NCBI GenBank assembly: GCA_947458405.1
Contig: CANGZW010000026.1
Span: 1 to 36,659 of the forward strand
Source: Leptospiraceae bacterium
GTDB lineage: Bacteria; Spirochaetota; Leptospiria; Leptospirales; Leptospiraceae
DNA: 36,659 nt
Direction of reading: 5' to 3'
Below are positions 15,726 to 24,795 of this stretch, in pieces. The stretch's first letter is position 1; each line of letters begins with the position of its first letter. The notes under the pieces are model-generated. The model was not told where the DNA came from. It ran no database searches and saw only the letters and a program-made list of their open reading frames with translations. Both the position numbers and the translations under genes were made by a program.

Positions 15726-16664
15726 TTATTTTTTATATCCATTGCTCTCTAGATATGATTTTAATCTTCCCAGAGAAGGGGGTTCACCTGATACATTGGA
15801 AGTAACTTTTCTAATGTAATCGATAACTCTTTCGTTTTTATAATTACAGGCATTTACATCTAAGCCTAATTTTATCATTTCACCAATTACTTCAAAATTA
15901 GGCTCTACCCATTTTGATATTGGTAATTCAGGATCTGTACCGCAGGCATAAAATAATGCTGTATTGCCAAGAATTGTGTCACGTGCATTTAGATCTCCAC
16001 CTTTGTTTACATAATCTTTTACATCTTCAGCTGTTACAGTTATTCTCATTAAGTTGGTTCTACTGCCTGATTTAAGAGAGGAATCTCCTTCCAAAAAAGA
16101 TTCAATTTCTCTTATGGTGTAAAGGGCTTTATCTTTTGATTCATATTCAGATGTATAACAGTTATGTAATCGAATATAAGGGGGATGAAATATATCGTAG
16201 ACTAATCGAAAAAATAAGTTCCAGTTGAGTATCTCTTTAGCTTTGATGTTGAATACGTATATATAAAAACCGTATTTCCCTAAAAAAGATAATTGTTGTG
16301 ATACTAAATAATGATAATCGGGAAACACTTTTGCTGATGAGGAAATTCCGAGTATTTTGTAATAATAAATAAACTTCCTCGGGGCAACTTTTTCAAAAAT
16401 ATATTTAATGGTAAAACTAAAAAATCGTAAGTTCATTAAGAGTTTGTAAAATAAATATGTTAGAAGAAGATAGAACATAATAAACAAACTAAAATTATAT
16501 ATATTACTTAGTTTATAATAGTCTTCAATAAAAGGTATTGAATATCGAATATAAAATCCAAAAACAACAAAACATATCCAAAATAAAAATAAGAAAAAAT
16601 TATTTTTTCTAGATACGAAGCATAATTTATATTCCGTTTTCTCTGCAATTATAAATGAATTCAT
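15726..16664 (-). CDS. Membrane protein with C-terminal ankyrin-like repeats
   Basis: A 312-residue protein. Two hydrophobic helices (~23-42 and ~56-75) are followed by a ~130-residue soluble region, possibly a PH-like or other small domain. The C-terminal ~100 residues carry two ankyrin-type units: VNKGGDLNARD-x-x-GNTALFYA, then (after a spacer) MIKLGLDVNACNYKNERVIDYI. Ankyrin repeats mediate protein binding. The start at 16664 lacks a clear Shine-Dalgarno but has TATAAT ten bases upstream. It precedes the PAS kinase by 5 nt. Confidence 0.75.
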   Translation of the reverse strand: MNSFIIAEKTEYKLCFVSRKNNFFLFLFWICFVVFGFYIRYSIPFIEDYYKLSNIYNFSLFIMFYLLLTYLFYKLLMNLRFFSFTIKYIFEKVAPRKFIYYYKILGISSSAKVFPDYHYLVSQQLSFLGKYGFYIYVFNIKAKEILNWNLFFRLVYDIFHPPYIRLHNCYTSEYESKDKALYTIREIESFLEGDSSLKSGSRTNLMRITVTAEDVKDYVNKGGDLNARDTILGNTALFYACGTDPELPISKWVEPNFEVIGEMIKLGLDVNACNYKNERVIDYIRKVTSNVSGEPPSLGRLKSYLESNGYKK

Positions 16665-16734
16665 ACTAATTTAAATTATATTTTTTATCCAGAAGTTCTA
16701 TCATAGAGTATAAGAAGTCTTACCATATTTATCT

Positions 16735-17442
16735 TTATTTAAAATGACTATATGCAAGTTTTACAAAATAGCTTTTTCCCTGGGGGTTGTTTACATTAGA
16801 AATTCCCTCATAAAAAACAATTCTTTTTGTAGCTATATCATATGTTATATATATCGGAGGGATAAAAATATTTAACAACAAATTATCCAATTCCATTTTA
16901 ACAAACAAGGAGGATCTACCTTCGTAATCAGCAATTTTAGTTTTTATAACATAAAAATTAAAAGAATCAAGTTGAGAGGGAGCATAGAATTTAAATTTCA
17001 ACTTCTTGCCTGCCATTAAATCTGTCCAATTGTCTTTAATAAATGGATCAAATCCCCCATCTGCAATAGATAGCGGGGCAATTTCAAGGAGTTTCTCTTT
17101 CATTTGTTCATTTTTGTTTTTTCTGTGAAACATTTTATATTTTCCTTCAACAATTTCTCCCCCTTCAATGTAGCCATCTCTAAAATCCTCGAGCTTAAAA
17201 TCGGGTAAGTAGGAATTCGGATTGAATTTGATAGATTTTTTTCCAATCACCTTGCCTTGAGAATCTTTGTACTCAATTTGGGAAGAAACGTGTTTTCCAT
17301 TCACAACGAGTTCTGAATGATTATCACTGTATGCTTTTAAACCCGTTTTCACATCAATAGCATCCCCATAGTAATTATTGGTTTCAGCGTTGATTGAAAT
17401 TGTAAAAATTAAGATAATCAAAAGTAAAAGTTTAGTTTTCAT
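16735..17442 (-). CDS. Exported protein of unknown function
   Basis: A 235-residue protein with a Sec signal peptide (MKTKLLLLIILIFTISINA, cleavage after NA). The start is supported by GAGG 7 nt upstream of the ATG. The mature part begins with YYGDAIDVKTGLKAYSDNH, contains GGFDPFIKDNWTDLMAGKK in the middle and ends in a beta-strand-rich region (IYITYDIATKRIVFYEGIS). No Cys follows the signal, so it is not a lipoprotein. It is probably periplasmic or outer-membrane associated. I recognise no named family with confidence. It is divergent from the lipoprotein at 17593. Confidence 0.75.
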   Translation of the reverse strand: MKTKLLLLIILIFTISINAETNNYYGDAIDVKTGLKAYSDNHSELVVNGKHVSSQIEYKDSQGKVIGKKSIKFNPNSYLPDFKLEDFRDGYIEGGEIVEGKYKMFHRKNKNEQMKEKLLEIAPLSIADGGFDPFIKDNWTDLMAGKKLKFKFYAPSQLDSFNFYVIKTKIADYEGRSSLFVKMELDNLLLNIFIPPIYITYDIATKRIVFYEGISNVNNPQGKSYFVKLAYSHFK

Positions 17443-17592
17443 AATTATACCTCTATGTAATACATTAAAAAATGCTTATAATTTGAATAATAAATAATAT
17501 GCTAAAATTTAATAAACAAATAAACTCAATTTGCTTGTAAATTGTAGAATTAATAAGAATTTTGGATTAAAATAAATATGGAAGCGTATAGT

Positions 17593-18171
17593 ATGAAAAT
17601 TGTAACCGGTTTGTTGTTTTTTTTATTCGGTCTATTGAATTGTTCCTCATTAACATCATTAAATAAAGATCCCTTATATGAAAAGAAGGTGAATTTCACC
17701 AAAAGAATCACTGTTTTTATCAATAATCAAAGTAATATAACTAAAATGGAGCAAAATACCCTCTCGGATATTACCAGAGATTTAATGAGTCATCACAAAG
17801 AATTTATTGTTTATAAGCCTCCTCTTAAGTTTTCGGGATGCTCTCGAGATTTTAACAAAATAGAAGGAATCTTTAATGTATTACTGAAACAGGAACAGGT
17901 TCAAAATGAATTGAATTTAGAGTTGACGGGAAGTTTTTTGCAATGTCCCGATTCAAAAAGTATCTGGACGGCAACTGTTAAAAAATCATACAATCTGAAT
18001 TCGAGTGACAATGAATCTTTGCGTAGTACATATATCCAAAAATATGGAATGGGTATTGGAAATCGGGTAAATCCCTATTTTCAAATTGTTAATTTATTGA
18101 TCGAATATCTAGAAAGTCCACAGCTTACCGATGATGAAAAAGATGAAAAAATTGAAGTAGAATCAGTATAA
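17593..18171 (+). CDS. Putative lipoprotein, possibly of the MXAN_6521/LA_1396 family
   Basis: A 192-residue lipoprotein: MKIVTGLLFFLFGLLNCSS, lipobox LLNC. The ATG at 17593 is preferred over the in-frame ATG at 17578 because GGAAG lies 8 nt before it and it begins a standard signal peptide. The mature part has KRITVFINNQSNITKMEQ, a Cys-containing centre, and a segment (GMGIGNRVNPYFQIVNLLIEYL) that could be an amphipathic helix. The size and the KRI-V start recall the leptospiral LA_1396-type lipoproteins, but this is from memory and only tentative. The C-terminus is strongly acidic. Confidence 0.72.
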   Translation: MKIVTGLLFFLFGLLNCSSLTSLNKDPLYEKKVNFTKRITVFINNQSNITKMEQNTLSDITRDLMSHHKEFIVYKPPLKFSGCSRDFNKIEGIFNVLLKQEQVQNELNLELTGSFLQCPDSKSIWTATVKKSYNLNSSDNESLRSTYIQKYGMGIGNRVNPYFQIVNLLIEYLESPQLTDDEKDEKIEVESV

Positions 18172-18309
18172 TTTGAAGTTATCTAATTTCTTTAAGTTAA
18201 GTAAAAAACTTTTTATAATTTAATAATTTATTGACTTCAATATATATTGTTTAGAATTTATCCAAGCATTGGTTCTTTTTGATTAACACTCATTAAACCT
18301 ATTTTTTAG

Positions 18310-18340
18310 GGGATGTAGTAATACATCCCTATTTATTTTA
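18310..18340 (+). terminator. Hairpin terminator between convergent genes
   Basis: A perfect 8-bp stem GGGATGTA/TACATCCC (18310-18317 and 18322-18329) with a GTAA loop, followed by TATTTATTTT. It serves the lipoprotein at 17593-18171 and lies just before the 3' end of the convergent acyltransferase. Confidence 0.7.
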
Positions 18341-19165
18341 AAGCACAGTTGCAAATCTTCTGGATTGACCCCGTCTTTCCCAATGAGTAGTCAGGTAATA
18401 TACCCTTTTTTCAATTTCTTCTGTGAGCATTTTTGAGCTTTTTTTCTCATTAACTTTGGGAAATTGATCCGGTGGAACTGGATTCCCTACATTATAAATG
18501 ATTTTCGTTTTAAAAGCCGCCCCTGAAAGAATTGCCTGGGGGGTAGACATTTTCCAAGCTCCCGAAATCCCTGTGGGAATTATTGGGACATTCGCACGAA
18601 TGGCTAATTTTGCGGCCATAGCTTTGAAGGGAGCCATTACCCCTGTTTCTGTTCTGGTGCCTTCAGGAAAAATAGATAGGATTTCTCCACTTTTTAAAAT
18701 ATCACACATGTAATTTTCTAAATCTTCATAGTAGGACACAGCTGCTTTGGCGTCATTTCCTCTAAAATTCCGGACTATGGGCATTCCTCCCCAGTTTTGG
18801 ATTTGGCTCGAAAAAATCTTTCCAAAGAGCCCTATTGAGTCTTCAATTGGTTTTTTTATTATATTTAAAGGCTCCACTGATAGGATAGAGTCTTTTTGGT
18901 TGATAAATTCTATAATTTCTTCATGGGGATTGAAAAATTCATACTTGCCTAAAAATACTATCTTTCGAGGAAGAAATACTGCCTGTACGGGAATATCCAG
19001 GGCATCGGTATGATTACATACCAAAATGGCACCTCCCGATTTGGGGAAATTTTCCAAACCGGTCACTTCTATCTTATAAATGCTTTCTAACATCGCCTTC
19101 ATGAGAAATACGGGAACTTCTCGGGGGATAAAAAAAGGTTCTATCATTTTTTGAATTTCATCCAT
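18338..19165 (-). CDS. PlsC-family 1-acylglycerol-3-phosphate acyltransferase
   Basis: A 275-residue phospholipid acyltransferase. The catalytic HX4D box is NHTDALD (about residue 51), followed by KIVFLGKYEFF (block II region), FPEGTRTETGVMAPFKAMAAKLA (block III plus following helix) and VPIIPTGISGAW (block IV). It is expected to acylate lysophosphatidic acid or a related lysolipid at the inner membrane. No strong transmembrane helix is visible, so it is probably peripheral. The start at 19165 lacks a Shine-Dalgarno and has TATACT seven bases upstream. It is divergent from the AAA+ gene. Confidence 0.92.
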   Translation of the reverse strand: MDEIQKMIEPFFIPREVPVFLMKAMLESIYKIEVTGLENFPKSGGAILVCNHTDALDIPVQAVFLPRKIVFLGKYEFFNPHEEIIEFINQKDSILSVEPLNIIKKPIEDSIGLFGKIFSSQIQNWGGMPIVRNFRGNDAKAAVSYYEDLENYMCDILKSGEILSIFPEGTRTETGVMAPFKAMAAKLAIRANVPIIPTGISGAWKMSTPQAILSGAAFKTKIIYNVGNPVPPDQFPKVNEKKSSKMLTEEIEKRVYYLTTHWERRGQSRRFATVL

Positions 19166-19291
19166 AAGGAAAAGTATATTTAGTGTCTAAATTTTTAAAA
19201 CAAAAAAGTTTTTATATTTAGATTTTCATAATAATAAATTATTCTTTGATTTTCAAACGGATGAAACTTACTGTTTATATATGGGGGAGCA

Positions 19292-20710
19292 ATGAAAGAA
19301 ATTCGGACAATTAGTCAACTCAAGGAATCCGGCTATAAAGAGAGATCTATCAAAGTAGAGATGGCCCAAAACCTCAGCAATAAAATAAAGAATAAAGAGA
19401 ATTTATTTCCATACATACATGGATACGAGGATACAGTGATTCCTCAACTAATACATGCAGTTTTAGCAGGTCATAATATTGTTTTATTGGGAGAAAAGGG
19501 ACAGGCAAAGAGCCGAATCATGCGTTCTCTCATTCATTTTTTGGATGATCATATTCCTGTATTGGAAGGAACTGAAATCCCAGAAAGTCCCTTTAGTCCT
19601 ATCACCGCAAAAGGAAAGAAAATAATTTCTGAACTTGGTGATAAAGCAGAAATCAAGTGGATATCAAAAGAAGAGAGATATGGAGAAAGATTGGCACCTG
19701 GGGCAAAGATTGGAGATATTATTGGAGATATTGATCCTTCTAAAATAATAGGGGGAGAACCACTTTCTTCGGAGGGAGCTATATTTTTTGGACTCTTACC
19801 CAGAATGAATCGCGGAATTTTTGCAGTCAATGAAATGCCTGACTTGGATTACCTAGTGCAGGTTTCTTTATTTAATATTTTAGAAGAAGCGGACATTCAA
19901 ATTAGAGGGATTCCGATTCGATTTCCATTGGATGTAGTGGTATGTTTTACAGCCAATCCCGAAGACTATTCTAGAAGTGGAAAAATTATATCCCAACTAA
20001 AAGATAGAATTGGTTCCGAAATAAGAACTCACTATCCAAAATCCAGAAAGATTGGTTTAGATGTAACACGTCAGGAAATTTCACTGCCTATCCATTTTCC
20101 TGAAATAAAAGTTCCTCATTTTATAGAAGAGATAATCGAAGAGATTACAATTCAAGCTAGAAGCTCTCACCTTGTCAATCAGAAGTCGGGTGTCAGTGCT
20201 CGATTGTCAATTTCAAATTATGAAGTAGCTATCAGTTCTGCCCGAAGGAGAGCCCTAAAAAATGAAGAGGAGAGTGGTGTAGTACGTCTTACAGATCTAG
20301 GAAATTTATTTGCTTCCTGTTCGGGTAAAATTGAATTAGATCCGTATCGTGATGAGGCGATCAGTGAATATCAGGTTATATTAAAATTACTGGACTCTGC
20401 TACTAAGTTAGTGTTTGATGAATATTATTCACCTAAAAAATACAACAGTATATTCAATGATATAGCCGCACAAATTTATAAACTGGGAAAAATAGAAATC
20501 TCAGACCAAATGCCTGTGTCCTCCTATAAAGACCTTATGAAAGATATTCCTGCAATTTGGGATCTCATGCATGAAAAAGGGTACGACAAAGAAGACCATT
20601 TATTTGTAAGTGCATTTGAATTTATTTTAGAGGGTCTCACTGTAAATCAAAAACTTTCCAGAAGAAGGCTCGGAGAAATTTCTTCCTTTAAGACAGTAGA
20701 TTTATATTGA
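19292..20710 (+). CDS. MoxR / magnesium-chelatase-like AAA+ ATPase
   Basis: A 472-residue AAA+ protein with Walker A GEKGQAKS (about residues 69-76), a long H2-insert-type loop, the Walker B position FAVNEMPDL (Asn-Glu instead of Asp-Glu), sensor-1 FTANPEDY and sensor/arginine-finger region SQLKDRIGSEI. The fold matches ChlI/BchI or MoxR-like chelatase subunits; automatic annotation often names such proteins magnesium chelatase or sigma54-interacting regulator. No chlorophyll genes or sigma54-binding GAFTGA motif are seen, so neither name should be taken functionally. A VWA-domain partner would be expected but is not adjacent. The start is preceded by GGGGGAG. Confidence 0.88.
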   Translation: MKEIRTISQLKESGYKERSIKVEMAQNLSNKIKNKENLFPYIHGYEDTVIPQLIHAVLAGHNIVLLGEKGQAKSRIMRSLIHFLDDHIPVLEGTEIPESPFSPITAKGKKIISELGDKAEIKWISKEERYGERLAPGAKIGDIIGDIDPSKIIGGEPLSSEGAIFFGLLPRMNRGIFAVNEMPDLDYLVQVSLFNILEEADIQIRGIPIRFPLDVVVCFTANPEDYSRSGKIISQLKDRIGSEIRTHYPKSRKIGLDVTRQEISLPIHFPEIKVPHFIEEIIEEITIQARSSHLVNQKSGVSARLSISNYEVAISSARRRALKNEEESGVVRLTDLGNLFASCSGKIELDPYRDEAISEYQVILKLLDSATKLVFDEYYSPKKYNSIFNDIAAQIYKLGKIEISDQMPVSSYKDLMKDIPAIWDLMHEKGYDKEDHLFVSAFEFILEGLTVNQKLSRRRLGEISSFKTVDLY

Positions 20711-20716
20711 ATTTTG

Positions 20717-20765
20717 AACCATTAAGTAAGACATAAAAGGTTTTACTTAATGGTTTTTTATTTTG
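20717..20765 (+). terminator. Strong terminator between the AAA+ gene and tatC
   Basis: A perfect 13-bp inverted repeat (20717-20729 and 20743-20755) with a 13-nt loop, followed by a run of T. It begins 6 nt after the AAA+ stop. The convergent tatC ends at 20774, so the hairpin may act in both directions. Confidence 0.85.
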
Positions 20766-20773
20766 TATTACGA

Positions 20774-21661
20774 TTAAATTTCTTTATCTTTTTTTTCTGA
20801 TATTACCATTATAACTAGGGAAGCAAAAAATAAAATCATTAGGGGTATAAATAGCATCATCATAGAGAATACATCAGGTCCCGGGGAAAAAAAAGCGGAG
20901 AATACTGAAATAATAATTGTAGCTTCTCTCCAGCGATTGATTAAAAAAGATGATTTTAAAATTCCCAATCGACCCAATAAAATCAATACTATCGGAAGCT
21001 GAAAACTTGCCCCAAATACCAGATGTATATTGAAGAATATATCGTAGTACTCATCAATTGGTAATTTCATATCCACATCGGGTGGTCTAAAAATAACCAA
21101 AAAGATTTCTAATAAATTTTCGAATACAGTAAACCAACAGACCAAAACTCCACCCCAAAAAAGAAGTGTTGAAAATAATATAATAAATTTACCATATTTA
21201 TCTGTTGTTGGATCGAGAGCTGGTGATATGAAATTCCATAAGAAATAAAAAACAAAGGGAAATCCGAATAATATGGAAACCATAAAAGAAGTCTTTAAAT
21301 AGATAAAGACCGGAGCCATCAATTTTATCTGAAAGAATGTTGCGTCACTTCCCAAAACATTTTTATAAGGCTTAACAAAGATTGTATGTATCTCGCTCCC
21401 AAAAAAAAGGGAACCTATCATAATTGCAAATACAGTAATTATACTTTTTATTAATACCCATCTTAATTCTTCGAGATGTTCTCCGAGAGTCATATATTTT
21501 TCGCGTGGGTTAAATTCTATTGATTCCTCTTCGAGTCTGGGTTCTGGTAGGGGAAGTTGTGAAGGGGATACTGCTTTTGTTAAGTTAGCGGGGGGAGCGA
21601 TTTTATTTTTCTGGATTGCTTTTTTTTTACTCCCCGGGAAAGATTTTTTTTTGGCAGGCAT
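20774..21661 (-). CDS. tatC: Sec-independent translocase subunit TatC
   Basis: A 295-residue, six-helix core of the twin-arginine translocase that recognises signal peptides of folded proteins. The conserved [17 protein letters not shown] begins at ~residue 57. The later helices contain the [15 protein letters not shown] region and the periplasmic F-G-x-FQLPI element ([18 protein letters not shown]). It has an N-terminal extension of ~55 residues, Lys- and Pro-rich, compared with standard TatC. Its ATG directly follows the tatA stop (TAAATG), which supports use of the long form, although an internal start at Met57 cannot be excluded. Confidence 0.95.
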   Translation of the reverse strand: MPAKKKSFPGSKKKAIQKNKIAPPANLTKAVSPSQLPLPEPRLEEESIEFNPREKYMTLGEHLEELRWVLIKSIITVFAIMIGSLFFGSEIHTIFVKPYKNVLGSDATFFQIKLMAPVFIYLKTSFMVSILFGFPFVFYFLWNFISPALDPTTDKYGKFIILFSTLLFWGGVLVCWFTVFENLLEIFLVIFRPPDVDMKLPIDEYYDIFFNIHLVFGASFQLPIVLILLGRLGILKSSFLINRWREATIIISVFSAFFSPGPDVFSMMMLFIPLMILFFASLVIMVISEKKDKEI

Positions 21662-21931
21662 TTATGCTTTTTTCTTAGATCGGGGAGATTCCTCTTTTTT
21701 TTCTACACTTGCTTTGGGTATCTCTATGGGGGCTGTGGGGATTTGTTCGGCAGGAGGAGCAACAGTTTCTTCTTCCCCGGCAGAAGAAAGAGATTTTCGA
21801 AATTCTTTAATCCCTGAACCTAAATCCTTAGCCAAGGAGGGGAGCTTTTTTCCACCAAAAAGAAGAAGAGCTAAAACTAAAATAAGTGCGATCTCCCATG
21901 GACCCAAATTTAATAATGCTAGAGGTATCAT
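21662..21931 (-). CDS. tatA: Sec-independent translocase subunit TatA/TatB
   Basis: An 89-residue protein with a single N-terminal helix ([20 protein letters not shown]), the FGGKKLP hinge, the amphipathic helix ([16 protein letters not shown]) and a Pro/Glu-rich tail ending in a Lys cluster. These are the TatA features; the FG-KKLP motif favours TatA over TatB. The start has AGGAG 7 nt upstream. It is followed with no gap by tatC, so the operon is tatA-tatC with no separate tatB in sight. Confidence 0.95.
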   Translation of the reverse strand: MIPLALLNLGPWEIALILVLALLLFGGKKLPSLAKDLGSGIKEFRKSLSSAGEEETVAPPAEQIPTAPIEIPKASVEKKEESPRSKKKA

Positions 21932-22080
21932 AATTTTTCTCCTAGTAGCAGCATGAGAGGAGAAATACCTGTGTCAATCTAAGATTGTAGGAATATTGGA
22001 AAATCTTGTCAGAATTTATTCTTATTCCTCAATGGTAGAAGGACTAAATCCCGGGAAATAATTGTATTGTTGGAGAAAAA

Positions 22081-22695
22081 ATGTTATCATTCCAAAAGTT
22101 AAAAACTAAATCTATGAATCTATTTAAATATACTGATGAAAATTCTTTAAAAATAATTGTATTACCATTAAATATTGCCATTTTTCTATTTATATTTTTA
22201 AATTGTGCTAGTGGATCGGTTAAAGACTCACCTGAGAATAATATATGTCTAAGGGGAGATTGTATGAATGGATTCGGTATTCAGGAATTTTACAAAGCCA
22301 ATAAAGTTATAGCGAGATACGAGGGAAATTTCAAAAACTCGAAATATGAAGGAGATGGTTTTTTCTTGTTTGAAAACGGCGATAGATACAAGGGGAGTTT
22401 CAAGGATGATATGATTTCCGGGAAAGGGGAATATTCTTATTTTGAGAGCGGGGATAACTATAAAGGAGAATTTAAGGATGATTTAATGGACGGGAAGGGA
22501 GTCTATACAACCAAAAAAGGAAATAGATACGAGGGTATGTTTAGAAAAGGAAAATTGTTTGGAGAAGGAAAACTTATTCGTAAGGACGGGGAGGTTTTTA
22601 TTGGTAATTTTAAAGATGATCTCCCTTATGGAAAGGCAGTTATAAAAAATAGATCGGGAAAAATTATATTTGATGGCGAATTTATAGAAAAATGA
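22081..22695 (+). CDS. MORN-repeat lipoprotein
   Basis: A 204-residue protein. GGAG six bases before the ATG at 22081 supports this start, giving an unusually long N-region before the hydrophobic stretch and lipobox FLNC (Cys at ~42); an internal ATG at 22114 would shorten it. The mature protein carries about five MORN units of the form Y-x-G-x-F-x-x-x-x-x-x-G-x-G. Examples are YEGNFKNSKYEGDG, YKGSFKDDMISGKG, YKGEFKDDLMDGKG and YEGMFRKGKLFGEG. MORN repeats form beta-hairpin ribbons and often act in lipid or protein binding; a surface or periplasmic role is likely here. Confidence 0.85.
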   Translation: MLSFQKLKTKSMNLFKYTDENSLKIIVLPLNIAIFLFIFLNCASGSVKDSPENNICLRGDCMNGFGIQEFYKANKVIARYEGNFKNSKYEGDGFFLFENGDRYKGSFKDDMISGKGEYSYFESGDNYKGEFKDDLMDGKGVYTTKKGNRYEGMFRKGKLFGEGKLIRKDGEVFIGNFKDDLPYGKAVIKNRSGKIIFDGEFIEK

Positions 22696-22711
22696 AAAAA
22701 GTAATACAAAC

Positions 22712-23539
22712 CTAAAAGCTAAATCTTTTACTTACACCGACATACAATTGAAATACACTATACACCATGTCTAATTTACGTGATGCGATAGTGGTATATG
22801 CGATGGAATCTTTAAATTGAGAGTTCGATAAAAGCTCCAAACTTCCATCAGATTTGATATAATAAGATCCAAGGGAGTCATTAAAAGATCCATTAAAATA
22901 GGGGGCAGTGTGCATAGTGGCTGTAAAACCTGTCTCAAAAAAAACGGATTCAAAGATTCTCTTTTTTATACCCAGTTCAAGTCTATAGGAAAGTCCACTC
23001 GCCGTCATAAATCCACTCAATTCTTTACTTCCAAATCTACTGATTGTGTATCCTGAAGGGCTCAATTCTGTATTATTTACTCCTAGGGCAATTCCACCCT
23101 CCACCAAAAATTTTTTAAAATGCCATTCTTGGTGATACGTCAAAAATAAATAATCCGTACCTAAATTAAAATTTAAACGGGTATATTCAGGATAAGTATT
23201 AATCTCAGTCATATGGAATTTAGAAAAATTACCGGATCCCACTAAAAAACCCGCTTTGGAATTTGTACTCCAACGAGTGCGGGCATAGGCTTCTAAGTTT
23301 TTGGATATATGAAAAGGAGAGAGAGAAGTGGAGCCATAAATTCCAGTGCCTGAGTAAGTTTTATAGTTTTCGAGGGCATTCGAGAGCCTATCGTCACCCC
23401 TGTAACCAATTCCACCCCGTATCCCAACCTCAAATTCTCTCTCAAGCTCAATTTCTTCGTCTTTATCAGAAGTTTCTTTTGAAATAAGAGAATTTAGGAA
23501 GATTGTGTGTATTAAAAGAAGGGCGTAAATGAGCCTCAT
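22712..23539 (-). CDS. Probable outer-membrane beta-barrel protein
   Basis: A 275-residue protein with a signal peptide (MRLIYALLLIHTIFLNSLIS) and an acidic linker. It then shows alternating hydrophobic/polar beta-strand patterns with many Tyr, Gly and Ser (for example VGIRGGIGYRG and LNFNLGTDYLFLTYHQEWHF), ending in the aromatic LYVGVSKRFSF typical of barrel insertion signals. No family was recognised. It is divergent from argG with only a few tens of bases between starts. Confidence 0.72.
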   Translation of the reverse strand: MRLIYALLLIHTIFLNSLISKETSDKDEEIELEREFEVGIRGGIGYRGDDRLSNALENYKTYSGTGIYGSTSLSPFHISKNLEAYARTRWSTNSKAGFLVGSGNFSKFHMTEINTYPEYTRLNFNLGTDYLFLTYHQEWHFKKFLVEGGIALGVNNTELSPSGYTISRFGSKELSGFMTASGLSYRLELGIKKRIFESVFFETGFTATMHTAPYFNGSFNDSLGSYYIKSDGSLELLSNSQFKDSIAYTTIASRKLDMVYSVFQLYVGVSKRFSF

Positions 23540-23574
23540 AAATCTTAATTGTCAGGAAAATGGAAGGGGAATAC

Positions 23575-24795
23575 TTGTCATTTAAAATGAAAGAACAATT
23601 CCAACCTAAAAAGATTATTTTGGCTTATTCCGGGGGGCTAGACACTTCTGTAATTTTAGCCTGGTTAAAAGAAAAGTATTCCTGTGAAGTGATAGCATAT
23701 TGTGCCGATGTGGGTCAAAAGGAAGAGCTTTCCGGTCTCGAAGAAAAGGGCAAAAAAACGGGAGCCTCTAAGGTTTATATAGAAGATCTTCGCTTGGAAT
23801 TTGCGCGAGATTTCATATTTCCTGCCATTCAGGGCAATGCAATTTATGAAAATAGATATCTTTTGGGAACCTCTCTAGCGAGACCTCTCATCGCCAAGGG
23901 AATGGTCGAGGTTGCTAAAAAAGAAAATGCTGATGCTTTTTCTCATGGTGCTACGGGCAAGGGGAATGACCAGGTTCGTTTTGAATTGGGATTTAAAGCC
24001 CTAGCTCCCGATCTAGCCATCATTGCTCCCTGGAGAACCTGGGAATTTAAGGGAAGAACTGATTTAATAGAATTTGCCAAGGCTAAAAATATCCCTGTTC
24101 CCGTTACTGTTGAAAAACCCTATTCTATGGATCGAAATTTAATGCACCTTTCCTTTGAGGGTGGGATTTTGGAAGATCCATTTAAAGAACCCGATGAGTC
24201 CATGTTTTTACTCTCTGTATCACCCGAAAAAGCTCCCGATAAATCCACTTATTTAGAATTGGATTTTCAGGAAGGGAATTGTGTAGGAATCAATGGAAAA
24301 AAAATGAATCCCCTTGAAGTGATGGAAGAATTAAATAAAATCGGTGGAGAAAACGGGATTGGAAGGGTTGATATCGTTGAGAACCGATTGGTAGGGATTA
24401 AATCCAGAGGGGTTTATGAAACTCCAGGGGGATCAATTTTGCATATTGCTCATAGAGATATTGAGTCAATTACATTAGATCGTGATACACAGCACTTGAA
24501 AGATGATCTCGCAAATGAGTTTGCCAGGCTAATATACAATGGACATTGGTTTTCCTCTAAAATGAAATCAATTCGAGCTTTTATATCAGAAACACAAAGA
24601 TATGTGACGGGAACTGTAAGGGTCAAACTCTATAAGGGAAATTGTACTTTAGTAGGCCGAAAGTCTCAGGTTTCTCTTTATAATTCTAAATTATCCACTT
24701 TTGAAAAAGAAGAATTATACAATCAACAGGATGCTGAAGGGTTTATCAATATATATGGACTCCCAACGCGAGAAACAGCAAAATTAAGAAAATAA
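23575..24795 (+). CDS. argG: Argininosuccinate synthase
   Basis: Joins citrulline and aspartate with ATP to form argininosuccinate (arginine biosynthesis). It has the N-type ATP-pyrophosphatase loop [15 protein letters not shown], the [12 protein letters not shown] block and [18 protein letters not shown]; overall length ~402-406 residues as usual. The start is ambiguous. ATG 23560 has AGGA too close, TTG 23575 has AAGG at a good 7-nt spacing, and ATG 23587 gives the commonest N-terminus (MKEQ) but no ribosome site. I chose TTG 23575. The coaD start codon follows the argG stop with no gap. Confidence 0.95.
   Translation: MSFKMKEQFQPKKIILAYSGGLDTSVILAWLKEKYSCEVIAYCADVGQKEELSGLEEKGKKTGASKVYIEDLRLEFARDFIFPAIQGNAIYENRYLLGTSLARPLIAKGMVEVAKKENADAFSHGATGKGNDQVRFELGFKALAPDLAIIAPWRTWEFKGRTDLIEFAKAKNIPVPVTVEKPYSMDRNLMHLSFEGGILEDPFKEPDESMFLLSVSPEKAPDKSTYLELDFQEGNCVGINGKKMNPLEVMEELNKIGGENGIGRVDIVENRLVGIKSRGVYETPGGSILHIAHRDIESITLDRDTQHLKDDLANEFARLIYNGHWFSSKMKSIRAFISETQRYVTGTVRVKLYKGNCTLVGRKSQVSLYNSKLSTFEKEELYNQQDAEGFINIYGLPTRETAKLRK

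Noticed and set aside
19292-20710. Magnesium chelatase for chlorophyll synthesis
   Set aside because: No other tetrapyrrole or photosynthesis gene is present and the family name is only structural.
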